Shown: positions 17,993 through 25,694 of the stretch, one piece after another
Layout of the letters: every line of letters begins with the position of its first letter
Numbering within the stretch: position 1 is the stretch's first letter
Assembly (NCBI GenBank): GCA_963701265.1
Contig: OY969581.1
Span: 1,674,001 to 1,738,000, forward strand
Length of the DNA stretch: 64,000 nt
DNA from: VRUE01 sp963701265
GTDB taxonomy: Bacteria > Actinomycetota > Thermoleophilia > Solirubrobacterales > 70-9
Direction: 5' to 3'
Notes under the pieces: model-generated
Databases searched by the model: none
What the model was told of the DNA's origin: nothing
What the model saw: only the letters and a program-made list of their open reading frames with translations
Translations under genes and position numbers: made by a program

Positions 17993-18020
17993 AAAAAAGC
18001 GGGCCGTAAAGACGGCCCGC
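17993..18020 (-). terminator. Intrinsic terminator after rplT
   Basis: A 9-bp GC stem (GCGGGCCGT with ACGGCCCGC, loop AAAG on the plus strand, 17999-18020) is followed on the minus strand by six T (17998-17993). It lies 28 nt after the rplT stop codon and should end the rpmI-rplT transcript. Confidence 0.9.
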
Positions 18021-18047
18021 CCGGGAAAGTGGAGTGACTGGCTGCGA

Positions 18048-18407
18048 CTAGGCGGCCGCACCCTCCCGGGCTAGCTCCACAAATCGGCGGAAGGCCTCGC
18101 GGTCGTTTACCGCGATATCGGCCAGCATCTTGCGGTTCACCTCGACTTCGGCCTTTCCAAGGCCGTGGATAAGTTCGGAGTAGCTCATGCCCTCCAACCG
18201 CGCCGCGGCGTTGATCCGGGTGATCCAGAGCCGGCGAAACTCGCGCTTGCGGTTGCGCCGGTCGCGGTAGGCGTACATCCCCGAGCGCTGCACCTGCTCT
18301 TTGGCGAAGCGGTAAGAAGAGTGCTTGCGGCCGAAATAGCCTTTCGCTTCCTTCAGTACTTTGCGGCGCTTCTTGCGCGCGTGGACTGAGCGCTTGACCC
18401 GGCTCAC
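18048..18407 (-). CDS. rplT: Ribosomal protein L20
   Basis: The 119-residue protein of the large subunit is an early assembly protein that binds 23S rRNA. The basic N-terminal helix (MSRVKRSVHARKKRRKVLK) and the globular part (RRLWITRINAAARLEGMSYS) are typical. The GTG start overlaps the rpmI stop by GTGA. L20 represses its own operon in several bacteria; no leader of that kind could be proven here. Confidence 0.98.
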   Translation of the reverse strand: MSRVKRSVHARKKRRKVLKEAKGYFGRKHSSYRFAKEQVQRSGMYAYRDRRNRKREFRRLWITRINAAARLEGMSYSELIHGLGKAEVEVNRKMLADIAVNDREAFRRFVELAREGAAA

Positions 18408-18604
18408 TTGCCGCCTCCCAACAGGTGCCGCACCGTCTTCGTGTCAGAGGGAGCGATCTCCACCGGCCGCGCCATCCGCCGCTTGCGCTTCGGCGACTTC
18501 TTCTCGAGGATGTGGCTCGAGTAGGCCCGCCGACCGCGCAGCTTGCCCGTCGCGGTCTTGCGGAAGCGCTTCTTGGCGCCGGAATGAGTTTTCATCTTGG
18601 GCAT
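18404..18604 (-). CDS. rpmI: Ribosomal protein L35
   Basis: The 66-residue protein is full length, with MPKMKTHSGAKKRFRKTATG at the N-terminus and a basic middle. It normally follows infC directly; here a reversed wecB gene separates the two, so rpmI-rplT needs its own promoter inside or beyond wecB. The 86 nt between the rpmI start and the wecB start show no clear minus-strand -10 box. Confidence 0.97.
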   Translation of the reverse strand: MPKMKTHSGAKKRFRKTATGKLRGRRAYSSHILEKKSPKRKRRMARPVEIAPSDTKTVRHLLGGGK

Positions 18605-18690
18605 CGGGTCCGCTATTGAAGCAGACGAGCGCGACCGAGCGCTCGCTCTATTGCAGGTGGAAGGCGATGCGCAGGGTACTGTGGCGCCCG

Positions 18691-19764
18691 ATGCGCATCG
18701 TCTATGTAGTCGGAACTCGGCCCAACTTCGTCAAGACCGCCCCGGTGATCGCCGCTCTGCAGGCGCGGATTCCCGCCGGGCGCCACACGCTCGTCCACAC
18801 CGGCCAGCACTACGACCGGCTGATGTCGGAGGTCTTTCTCGAGCAGCTGGGCGTGCCCGCACCCGATCACATGCTCGAGGTCGGCTCGGGCAGTCACGCC
18901 CAGCAGACGGCACGGGTGATGGAGCGGCTGGAGCCGGTACTGCTCGACGAGCGTCCCGATCTGGTCATGGTCCCCGGCGACGTCAACTCAACCGTGGCGG
19001 CGGCGCTGACCGCGGCCAAGCTGCAGATCCCGGTCGCCCACATCGAGGCCGGCCTGCGCAGCTTCGATCGCACGATGCCCGAGGAGCTCAACCGGATCGT
19101 CACCGATCAGCTCTCCGACCGGCTCTTCATCCACAGCCCCGAGGCCAACGACAACCTGCACGCCGAGGGCGTCCCAGCCGCACGGATCCACCTCGTCGGC
19201 AACACGATGATCGACACGCTGGTGGCGCTCGAGCCGCGCTTCCGCACTGCGGGCGCCGCGGCCAAGCTCGGGGTCGAGCCCGGTGAGTTCGTCCTCGTCA
19301 CCCTGCACCGCCCCGCCCTCGTTGACGGGCCGCTCCTTGAAGAGACGATTCGACAGTTGGCCGCCCTGGCCCGCGAGCTACCGGTCGTCTTCCCGGTCCA
19401 CCCCCGCACCCGGGCGATGATGGAGACGATCGCTGCCGAGCACCCAGGCCTGCTGCTCTGCGAGCCGCTCGGCTACCTCGACTTCCTCTCCCTGCTCGCC
19501 GACTCCCGCGCCGTCCTCACAGATTCCGGCGGCATCCAGGAGGAGACGACCTACCTCGGCATCCCCTGCTTCACCCTGCGCGACAACACCGAGCGCCCGA
19601 TCACGATCAGCGCCGGCACCAACACCCTGCTCGGCCTGGACCCCGCCGCGATCACACAGATCCCGCTGGCCCTAGCGCAGCGTCCCGCGAAGCCACCCGT
19701 ACCACCGCCCCTCTGGGACGGCCACGCAGCTGAGCGGATCGCAGCGGTGGTCGCGGGGAGCTAG
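18691..19764 (+). CDS. wecB: UDP-N-acetylglucosamine 2-epimerase
   Basis: The 357-residue enzyme interconverts UDP-GlcNAc and UDP-ManNAc for surface polysaccharide synthesis. It shows VVGTRPNFVKTAPV at the start, HTGQHYD, PGDVNSTVAAAL, HIEAGLRSFDRTMPEELNR, TLHRP, and TDSGGIQEETTYLGIP near the end, all typical of the family. The start is ATG at 18691, where the conserved domain begins; TACTGT lies 8 nt before it and may be a -10 box. It stands alone on the plus strand between rpmI and infC, and its TAG stop shares a CTAG with the infC stop. Confidence 0.95.
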   Translation: MRIVYVVGTRPNFVKTAPVIAALQARIPAGRHTLVHTGQHYDRLMSEVFLEQLGVPAPDHMLEVGSGSHAQQTARVMERLEPVLLDERPDLVMVPGDVNSTVAAALTAAKLQIPVAHIEAGLRSFDRTMPEELNRIVTDQLSDRLFIHSPEANDNLHAEGVPAARIHLVGNTMIDTLVALEPRFRTAGAAAKLGVEPGEFVLVTLHRPALVDGPLLEETIRQLAALARELPVVFPVHPRTRAMMETIAAEHPGLLLCEPLGYLDFLSLLADSRAVLTDSGGIQEETTYLGIPCFTLRDNTERPITISAGTNTLLGLDPAAITQIPLALAQRPAKPPVPPPLWDGHAAERIAAVVAGS

Positions 19765-20543
19765 GCCGCGGCCGCGTCGTCGCCGGGGGTCTCCTCGGCG
19801 ACTTTCTCGTCAGCGTCAGCGTCCTCTACCGCGGGCTCATCCGCCGCGACAGGTGTCTCTTCTGCTGCAGGAGCCTCCTCTGCCGCGGGCGTCTCCTCTG
19901 CGGCAGCCGGCTTCTCCTCAACCGCGGGTGCCTCGGTATCGGCCGAAGCCTCGCCAGACTCCGTCGGCGCCTCGGTCTCCGCATCCGCTTTCGCCGCCTC
20001 TTTGCCCGGCGCCAGCAGCATGCTCATGTTGCGGCCTTCCTGCAGCGGCTGGGACTCGATCACGGCGAGCTCGCCAAGATCCTCGAAGAGGCGCTGCAGA
20101 AGTGCCCGGCCGCGCTCAGGATGAGCCTGCTCACGGCCGCGGAACATGATCGTGACCTTGACCTTGTCCTGGTGGCGCAGGAAGCGCTCGACGTGGCCCT
20201 TCTTGGTCTCGTAGTCGTGCTGGGCGATCTTCGGCCGCAGCTTGATCTCGCGGATGTTGACCTGCTGCTGGTGCTTGCGCGCCTGCTTCTGCTTCTGCTC
20301 CTGCTCGTACTTGTACTTCGAGTAGTCGAGCAGGCGGGTGACCGGCGGCTTCGAGTTTGGCGCCACCTCGACCAGGTCAAGGTCGGCGTCCTGGGCGCGT
20401 TTGAGCGCCTCGTTGATCTCAACCACCCCAAGCTGCTCCCCGTCCGCCCCGATCAGGCGCACTTTCGGCACGCGGATCCGCTCGTTGATCCGAGTTGTGT
20501 CGCGCTCTGGTGGGCGCCGATCGAACCTACGCGGGACCGGCAC
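19761..20543 (-). CDS. infC: Translation initiation factor IF-3 with acidic tail
   Basis: IF-3 binds the 30S subunit and checks start codon and initiator tRNA. Residues 1-185 contain the two usual domains (RINERIRVPKVRLIGADGEQ, then REIKLRPKIAQHDYETK and VKVTIMFRGRE). After about residue 185 follow 75 residues of nearly pure Ala, Glu, Pro, Asp with repeated PAAEE units, giving a strongly acidic tail not found in most IF-3. The start is GTG at 20543. The 139 nt to thrS contain a GGCACG/CGTGCC inverted repeat near 20593-20631 that could be leader structure; I could not assign it. Confidence 0.95.
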   Translation of the reverse strand: MPVPRRFDRRPPERDTTRINERIRVPKVRLIGADGEQLGVVEINEALKRAQDADLDLVEVAPNSKPPVTRLLDYSKYKYEQEQKQKQARKHQQQVNIREIKLRPKIAQHDYETKKGHVERFLRHQDKVKVTIMFRGREQAHPERGRALLQRLFEDLGELAVIESQPLQEGRNMSMLLAPGKEAAKADAETEAPTESGEASADTEAPAVEEKPAAAEETPAAEEAPAAEETPVAADEPAVEDADADEKVAEETPGDDAAAA

Positions 20544-20682
20544 TATCTAAGAGAGGGGTGGAGCTTCAAGCGGACGAGAGGTTGGGTGGCTGGCACGGGA
20601 CGCTCAGCGGCGCGGGGTGTTTGGCGTGCCTGCAATCAAGTGTCCGGAGTATAGACAGAGGTAGCCGATCGGCAAGGCGCGC

Positions 20683-22620
20683 TCAGGCGGGCGCGCTCTC
20701 AGCGCTCACTCTGGCGGCGAACTCCGCCGCCGGCATCGCGCCCAGCTCGCCGTCCTCGTGCGAGCGCACGGCGACCGCCCCAGCCTCTTCCTCACGATCA
20801 CCGACGACCAGCATGTAGGGGTAGCGACCGAGCTCGGCGTCACGGATCTTCTTGCCAACCGACTCCGAGCGATCGTCGGCCTCGACCCGCACGCCGGCCT
20901 CGCGCAGCTCGGCCAGGACCCGGTCGGCGTACTCGTTGTGACGGTCGGAGACGGGCAGGATGATTGCCTGCACCGGCGCCAGCCAGACCGGGAAGCGGCC
21001 GGCGTAGTGCTCGATCAGGATTCCGGCGAAACGCTCCATCGAGCCGAGCAGGGCACGGTGGATCATCACCGGGCGGTGCGTGTCGTCGTCGGCGCCGACG
21101 TAGCTGAGGTCGAAGCGCTCGGGCATCTGGAAGTCGAGCTGACAGGTGCCGCACTGCCAGGAGCGGCCGAGCGCGTCAGTGACGTGGAAGTCGATCTTGG
21201 GCCCGTAGAAGGCGCCGTCGCCGGGATTGAGCTCGTACTCGCGGCCCTGGCGGTCGAGCGCCTCGGTCAGTGCCGCCTCCGCCTTTGCCCACTGCTCCTC
21301 GGAGCCCATCGACTTCTCCGGCCGGGTCGAGAGCTCGACCCGCACGTCCTCGAAGCCGAAGCGGGCGTAGAGCTCGTCGATCGCGGCGCAGATGTCGGCG
21401 ACCTCGTCGGCGATCTGCTCCTCGGTGCAGTAGACGTGGGCGTCGTCCTGGGTGAAGGCGCGCACCCGCAGCAACCCGTGCAGGACGCCCTCGCGCTCGT
21501 TGCGGGAGACGCGGCCGAACTCGGCCAGGCGCAGCGGCAGCTCACGGTAGGAGTGGCGCTCGGAGTCGAAGACGAGGCAGGCGCCGGGGCAGTTCATCGG
21601 TCGCAGCGCCAGGCGCTTCTCGTCGGACTGCATGAAGTACATGTCGTCGCGGTAGTTGTCCCAGTGGCCGGAGCGGTGCCAGAGCTCCTCGTCGAGCACC
21701 TGCGGCGTGGCGATCTCCTTGTAGCCGCGCTTGCGCAGCTGGGCCTGCACCTCCCCCTCGATCAGGCGCAGCAAGGTCGTCCCGTTGGGCAGCCAGAAGG
21801 GCATTCCCGGCGCCTCCTCGCGCAGCATGAAGATGCCGAGCTGGGGGCCGAGGCGGCGGTGGTCGCGCTTCTTCGCCTCCTCGATCCGCTCCAGGTGCTG
21901 GGCGAGATCCTTCTTGGAGAAGAAGGCGGTGCCGTAGATCCGGGTCAGCATCTGGCGCTTCTCGTCGCCACGCCAGTAGGCGCCAGCCAGCGAGCTGAGC
22001 TTGATCGCCTTGATCCGGCCGGTCGAGGGTCCGTGCGGACCGCGGCAGAGGTCCTCGAAGGGGCCGTTGCGGTAGAGCGAGACGGTCTCGACCCCTTCGT
22101 TGGAGACCAGGTCGCGGATCAGCTCGACCTTGTAGTCCTCGCCCTGCCCCTCGAAGATCTCGATCGCCTCCGCGACCGGGACGTCGCGGCGCTCGAAGGC
22201 CTCGTCGGCCTTGATGTGGGCGCGCATCGCCGCCTCGATCTTCTCCAGGTCGGCGTCGCTGACCTTCACGTCGGGCGGAAAGTCGAAGTCGTAGTAGAAG
22301 CCGTTCTCGATCGCCGGCCCGATCGTCACCTTGGTACCGGGGTAGAGCTCCTGCACCGCCTCGGCCATCACGTGGGCGGCGTCGTGGCGGATCAGCTCGA
22401 GCGCCTCGGGGTCGCGGTCGGTGAGGATGCCGATCTCGGCGCCGTCGGGCAGCGGCGCGGAGAGGTCACGCAGCTCACCATCAACGCGGATCGCCAGCGC
22501 AGCCTTGGCCAGCCCCGGGCCGATCGCGGCCGCGGCATCAGCCCCGCTGGCACCGTCGCTGAGCTCCAGCGCTTTACCGTCGGGGAGCCTTACGGTGATC
22601 TTTTGGGTCGCCGCCTCGAT
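20683..22620 (-). CDS. thrS: Threonine-tRNA ligase; no canonical start codon
   Basis: The complete four-domain enzyme can be read: an N-terminal TGS domain (ITVRLPDGKALELSDG), the editing domain (RHDAAHVMAEAVQ), the class II core with the zinc ligands (MNCPGACLVF, HRALLGSMERF) and the anticodon-binding domain (VQAIILPVSDRHNEYAD). The first in-frame ATG or GTG lies only at about 22371, which would delete the TGS domain. The frame runs upstream to a TAG at 22632-22630. I place the start provisionally at ATC 22620, which gives 645 residues, the usual length. TAGCAT stands 6 nt before this ATC. A single-base error is the main alternative: an ATG at 22628 is in another frame. Confidence 0.93.
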   Translation of the reverse strand: MEAATQKITVRLPDGKALELSDGASGADAAAAIGPGLAKAALAIRVDGELRDLSAPLPDGAEIGILTDRDPEALELIRHDAAHVMAEAVQELYPGTKVTIGPAIENGFYYDFDFPPDVKVSDADLEKIEAAMRAHIKADEAFERRDVPVAEAIEIFEGQGEDYKVELIRDLVSNEGVETVSLYRNGPFEDLCRGPHGPSTGRIKAIKLSSLAGAYWRGDEKRQMLTRIYGTAFFSKKDLAQHLERIEEAKKRDHRRLGPQLGIFMLREEAPGMPFWLPNGTTLLRLIEGEVQAQLRKRGYKEIATPQVLDEELWHRSGHWDNYRDDMYFMQSDEKRLALRPMNCPGACLVFDSERHSYRELPLRLAEFGRVSRNEREGVLHGLLRVRAFTQDDAHVYCTEEQIADEVADICAAIDELYARFGFEDVRVELSTRPEKSMGSEEQWAKAEAALTEALDRQGREYELNPGDGAFYGPKIDFHVTDALGRSWQCGTCQLDFQMPERFDLSYVGADDDTHRPVMIHRALLGSMERFAGILIEHYAGRFPVWLAPVQAIILPVSDRHNEYADRVLAELREAGVRVEADDRSESVGKKIRDAELGRYPYMLVVGDREEEAGAVAVRSHEDGELGAMPAAEFAARVSAESAPA

Positions 22621-22657
22621 CCGGCCATGCTACCCAGGGTGACGCCGGCGACCGCGC

Positions 22658-24370
22658 TCAGCGCGGAGCGCCCTGGCGCGCCTGGCGGACGGCGATCAGG
22701 GGACACGGGCTGTGACCCCCGCTGGGCAGCGCGCTTTCCCAAAGGACGTAGGGCGGCGCGATCAGCTCGGGGCGCAGTCCCGTGAACGGGGGGCCGGCTG
22801 ACAGCGAGCTGACAACGAAGCGAACCCCTGCGGGCACCCGTCCGCTCGCCTCTTCTTCGGCGGCGATGCAGACCCGGCCGCCGCGCAGCTCCCAGGCGAT
22901 GTACGGGGTGCCGTGTTCGTCGGCGAGCAGCTGTCGGGGCGCGAGTACCAGGGTCGGGCCGGCGCCAACGTCGTCGCGCAGGCCAGTCAACACGGGCGAG
23001 TAGGAGCTCGGACCAACCGGCGCGTTGGCCAGCGCCAGCAGCGAACAGCCAGCCGCCGCGAGCAGGTACAGCCAGGCCACCGGGCGCCGCAGCAGCGGCA
23101 GCACGATGACGAGCGCCGCCAGTGGCGCACCGACCTCGATCGCCTTGGCGGCGGTGTAGGGCGTGCCGCCGAGGCGGGCGGCGGCGTAGGCAAGCGCGGC
23201 GGCGGCGAGGCCGGCGATCAATGCCGACTCGCGTCGGCGCCAGCAGAGCACCAACCCGTAGAGCAGCAGGATCGAGGCGAAGGCGGCGCCCGCGTAGTAG
23301 CCGAGGGCCGGCACGGCGCCGGCGCCGGGGGTGAGGCGGAAGTCACCGGAGGGCCAGATGCCGAAGCCCTCGAAAGGCGAGATCTGCCCGAAGAGATTGC
23401 CGAGGCCGGGACCGTTGGGGTCGAAGGTCTCGAAGCTGTGGAAATCGATCATGCGGCCGATCTCGGGGGCAACGAGAACCGCGAACACGCCTAGTCCCAA
23501 GAGCGCCGGGCGCACCGGCAACGCTCGCTCAAGCACTAGCCAAATGACGAGTGCCCCGACCAGCCAGATCAGGCCCGGAAAGCTGTACGTGTAGACGGAA
23601 CCCACGGCGAGCAGTGCTGCCGGGACGAGGCGCAGCGACAGGTCACGCCAATCGGGGTTGCGGGACGACTCGCGTAGGGCGAGGACGAAAGCGAGGAAGA
23701 AGAGGGCCTGCATGGTCTCCTTGAAGGAGCCCTGGGCGAAGTAGGAGGCGACCATGTAGGTGAGGCCGACTACCAGGGCGGCGGGGACGCGCAGCGGCCA
23801 GGGTTGATCTCTGAACGCCGTCAGGGCCGTCAGCGAGGCGAGGATCGCGACGGCGACCATCAGGCCGCTGAAGCCTTGGACCAGGCCGATGCCGAGGCCG
23901 TGGTTGAGGGCGGCGACCATTGCGTGCGGTCCCAGCGGATAACCCTGATGCAGAAGCTGCGAGGACTCACCGTGGGTGAGCCGGTCGGTCGCCAGCAGGT
24001 GCTGCGACATGTCCGGGTTGAAGCTGGTGCCGAGGATGCCGAAGTGGCCTTCGGCGATGAAGGGCAGCGCAGTCGCCAGCAGCGCCAGCAGCGCGACGGG
24101 CGCCCCTTGTCGCAGTGTCTCCCCCCCGTTCTCCAGGCGCCCCCACAGATACGCCGCCGAGCCCAGGACCAGGAGAACGACAACGACGGCCGAGACCACT
24201 CCGTCGCCGCCCAGCCGCACCGTCCCCCAGCAAACGGCGCAGAGCAGGGCAAGCCCGACTGCCGGCGCCAACCAGGACCAGTGCCGCACCCCACAGAGCG
24301 CGATCGCGGCCTGACCGATCGTCAGCGAGGCGACGCAAATGCTGAGCACGGCTGCGTAGGTCCCGACCAC
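22658..24370 (-). CDS. Polytopic membrane protein, possibly glycan-related
   Basis: A 570-residue protein with about 12-13 hydrophobic helices up to residue 460 and a soluble C-terminal part of about 110 residues. A polar loop after the fourth helix (TSFNPDMSQHLLATDRL) holds acidic and His residues, as in membrane glycosyltransferases of the GT-C type, but I cannot identify the family. The start is GTG at 24370. TAGGCT lies 10 nt before it and shares bases with the -10 box of the divergent AraC-type gene. It ends 37 nt before thrS. Confidence 0.75.
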   Translation of the reverse strand: MVGTYAAVLSICVASLTIGQAAIALCGVRHWSWLAPAVGLALLCAVCWGTVRLGGDGVVSAVVVVLLVLGSAAYLWGRLENGGETLRQGAPVALLALLATALPFIAEGHFGILGTSFNPDMSQHLLATDRLTHGESSQLLHQGYPLGPHAMVAALNHGLGIGLVQGFSGLMVAVAILASLTALTAFRDQPWPLRVPAALVVGLTYMVASYFAQGSFKETMQALFFLAFVLALRESSRNPDWRDLSLRLVPAALLAVGSVYTYSFPGLIWLVGALVIWLVLERALPVRPALLGLGVFAVLVAPEIGRMIDFHSFETFDPNGPGLGNLFGQISPFEGFGIWPSGDFRLTPGAGAVPALGYYAGAAFASILLLYGLVLCWRRRESALIAGLAAAALAYAAARLGGTPYTAAKAIEVGAPLAALVIVLPLLRRPVAWLYLLAAAGCSLLALANAPVGPSSYSPVLTGLRDDVGAGPTLVLAPRQLLADEHGTPYIAWELRGGRVCIAAEEEASGRVPAGVRFVVSSLSAGPPFTGLRPELIAPPYVLWESALPSGGHSPCPLIAVRQARQGAPR

Positions 24371-24380
24371 GAGGCCCGCG

Positions 24381-24390
24381 AGCCTAGACT
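24381..24390. promoter_or_regulatory. Overlapping divergent -10 boxes
   Basis: The decamer AGCCTAGACT reads TAGACT on the plus strand (24385-24390), 6 nt before the AraC-type start, and TAGGCT on the minus strand (24386-24381), 10 nt before the membrane protein start. The two boxes share the central TA, so RNA polymerase could hardly occupy both at once. Confidence 0.55.
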
Positions 24391-24396
24391 GCTGAC

Positions 24397-24831
24397 ATGG
24401 CGTTCGTTCCGCCGGCCCGTCACCTGCTGCGCGCGAGGGACCTCGCCGACGCCCGCTACTTCGAGCCGCTCGGGGTCGATGACATGGCCGCGGCCGCCGG
24501 GCTCTCGCGGGCGCACTTCAGCCGCGAGTTCAAGCGCGCCTTCGGCGAGTCGCCGCATGCCTACCTGCTGACCCGCAGGCTGGAGCGGGCGGCGGCCATG
24601 CTGCGCACGACCGACCGCTCGGTCGCCGACATCTGCCTCTCGGTCGGCCTGCAGAGCGTCGGCTCCTTCACCACCAGCTTCACGCGCACCTACGGGCGCT
24701 CACCGACGGCCTACCGGGCGGCGCACCCGCCCGCTGCCCAAGGGGCGCTGATCCCCGGCTGCGTGGTCCGCGCCTACGCCCGCCCCCAACACCGCACGTT
24801 TCGAGAAGACAGCCAGCCCGTGGCGACCTAG
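24397..24831 (+). CDS. AraC-family transcriptional regulator, DNA-binding domain only
   Basis: The 144-residue protein consists mainly of the AraC/XylS double helix-turn-helix: first HTH in DDMAAAAGLSRAHFSREFKR, second in DICLSVGLQSVGSFTTSFTR, closing GRSPTAYRA. There is no N-terminal sensor domain, only about 20 residues before the HTH, and a 30-residue Pro/Arg-rich tail. It starts at an ATG 6 nt after TAGACT. The VOC protein gene follows 36 nt downstream; short AraC regulators paired with a VOC protein are known in actinobacteria, so the VOC protein may be a sensor or resistance partner (inference). Confidence 0.9.
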   Translation: MAFVPPARHLLRARDLADARYFEPLGVDDMAAAAGLSRAHFSREFKRAFGESPHAYLLTRRLERAAAMLRTTDRSVADICLSVGLQSVGSFTTSFTRTYGRSPTAYRAAHPPAAQGALIPGCVVRAYARPQHRTFREDSQPVAT

Positions 24832-24867
24832 CATCGCCGTCGACCTTTCCGCCCAACCAAGGAGACG

Positions 24868-25296
24868 ATGATGATCAGGATTGCCAACGCACAGCTCTGG
24901 GTCCACGACCAAGATGAGGCTCTCGCCTTCTACACCGAGAAGGTCGGCATGGAGGTCCGCGCCGACGTGACCCTGGCCGAGATGGGTGACTTCCGCTGGC
25001 TCACGGTCGGCCCGGTCGGACAGGAGGACGTCTCGATCGTGCTGATGGCGATCCCCGGACCGCCGGTGACGGACGACCAGACCGAGGGGCAGATCCGCGA
25101 GCTGATGGCGAAGGGTTTCGCCGGCACGGTCTTCCTCACCACCGACGACTGCCGGGCCTCCTACGAAGAGCTGAAGGGGCGCGGCGTCGAGTTCACCGAA
25201 GCCCCGGAGGAGCGGCCCTACGGGATCGACTCCGGCTTCCGCGACCCTTCCGGCAACAGCATCCGCCTGGCCGAGGTGACGATGGCCGGGGTCTGA
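24868..25296 (+). CDS. VOC superfamily (glyoxalase-like) protein
   Basis: The 142-residue protein has one vicinal-oxygen-chelate unit built from two beta-alpha-beta-beta-beta modules: NAQLWVHDQDEALAFYTEKV and later GVEFTEAPEERPYGIDSGFRD, ending with FRDPSGNSIRLAEV. Members are metalloenzymes (glyoxalases, dioxygenases) or antibiotic-binding proteins; substrate unknown. AAGGAGACG precedes two tandem ATG codons at 24868. It probably shares a transcript with the AraC-type gene. Confidence 0.9.
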   Translation: MMIRIANAQLWVHDQDEALAFYTEKVGMEVRADVTLAEMGDFRWLTVGPVGQEDVSIVLMAIPGPPVTDDQTEGQIRELMAKGFAGTVFLTTDDCRASYEELKGRGVEFTEAPEERPYGIDSGFRDPSGNSIRLAEVTMAGV

Positions 25297-25311
25297 GACC
25301 GCGGACCTGGA

Positions 25312-25384
25312 TGGGCACAGCTGGGCTCGAACCAGCGACCTCCGCCTTGTCGAGGCGGCGCTCTCCCAACTGAGCTATGCGCCC
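25312..25384 (-). tRNA. tRNA-Val (GAC), with C at position 33
   Basis: The 73-nt cloverleaf is complete: acceptor GGGCGCA/TGTGCCC with one G-T pair, D arm GCTC/GAGC, anticodon stem CCGCC/GGCGG, T arm GCTGG-TTCGAGC-CCAGC. The seven-base anticodon loop reads TCGACAA, giving anticodon GAC (Val) and an unusual C in place of the nearly universal U33. CCA is not encoded (the discriminator A is followed by TCC). Confidence 0.93.
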
Positions 25385-25394
25385 GGGATGCCTG

Positions 25395-25400
25395 AATCTA
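25395..25400 (-). promoter_or_regulatory. Candidate -10 box of tRNA-Val
   Basis: TAGATT on the minus strand ends 10 nt before the tRNA 5' end. No clear -35 hexamer was found. Confidence 0.35.
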
Positions 25401-25517
25401 GCAGCGGCGCGTGGGCCGATGCAGGAGTGCGCGCCGCTACCTCAAGTCCGTCGCTGCAAGTGCCGATGCAAGCTGTGCAACTTTTCAGCTAACTCGGTGT
25501 TTATGACAGCAGCGACC

Positions 25518-25608
25518 GATTAAGGCTTGAGGACCGACGAGCCAGGGAAACAAAGTCTCGCTGGTGGCACGTCCTTCGGAAAGAAAGGGCCCCGAAAGGG
25601 GCCCTTTT
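25518..25608 (+). ncRNA. Possible small structured RNA ending in a terminator
   Basis: This stretch between tRNA-Val and the next gene is not coding by any frame I trust. On the plus strand GGAC (25531-25534) can pair with GTCC (25571-25574), enclosing CGAG (25538-25541) with CTCG (25557-25560) and CCAG (25542-25545) with CTGG (25561-25564); the last two cross, so they form a pseudoknot or exclude one another. A strong terminator follows directly. The downstream gene seems to have its own promoter, so this could be a free-standing small RNA. It matched no riboswitch consensus that I remember. Confidence 0.3.
25584..25608 (+). terminator. Intrinsic terminator (GAAA tetraloop)
   Basis: A 10-bp stem AAAGGGCCCC with GGGGCCCTTT, loop GAAA, continues with TTTT at 25605-25608 on the plus strand. 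On the minus strand it also has a run of T beyond the stem but shorter. It lies about 290 nt after the VOC gene and 86 nt before the next plus-strand gene. Confidence 0.8.
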
Positions 25609-25681
25609 CCGTTCTGTCACCCCGTTGGCCGAATGTTGGACGACGCGGCGCGCAAAGGGTTCGACCATTGGCACGTTTCCC

Positions 25682-25687
25682 TACTGT
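25682..25687 (+). promoter_or_regulatory. Candidate leaderless promoter for the gene at 25695
   Basis: TACTGT stands 7 nt before the ATG, and TTCGAC at 25660-25665 is a fair -35 box with 16-nt spacing. Transcription would begin at or just before the start codon. Confidence 0.5.
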
Positions 25688-25694
25688 GAGCGCA

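Noticed and set aside
22371..22371. Start of thrS at the first in-frame GTG/ATG (TGS-less ThrRS)
   Set aside because: The TGS domain upstream is fully intact in the same frame, so the true start must lie before it.
25500..25610. Known riboswitch (c-di-AMP ydaO, c-di-GMP or similar)
   Set aside because: CAGCTAACT and GGGAAAC recall fragments of known consensus sequences, but order and pairing do not fit any class I remember.
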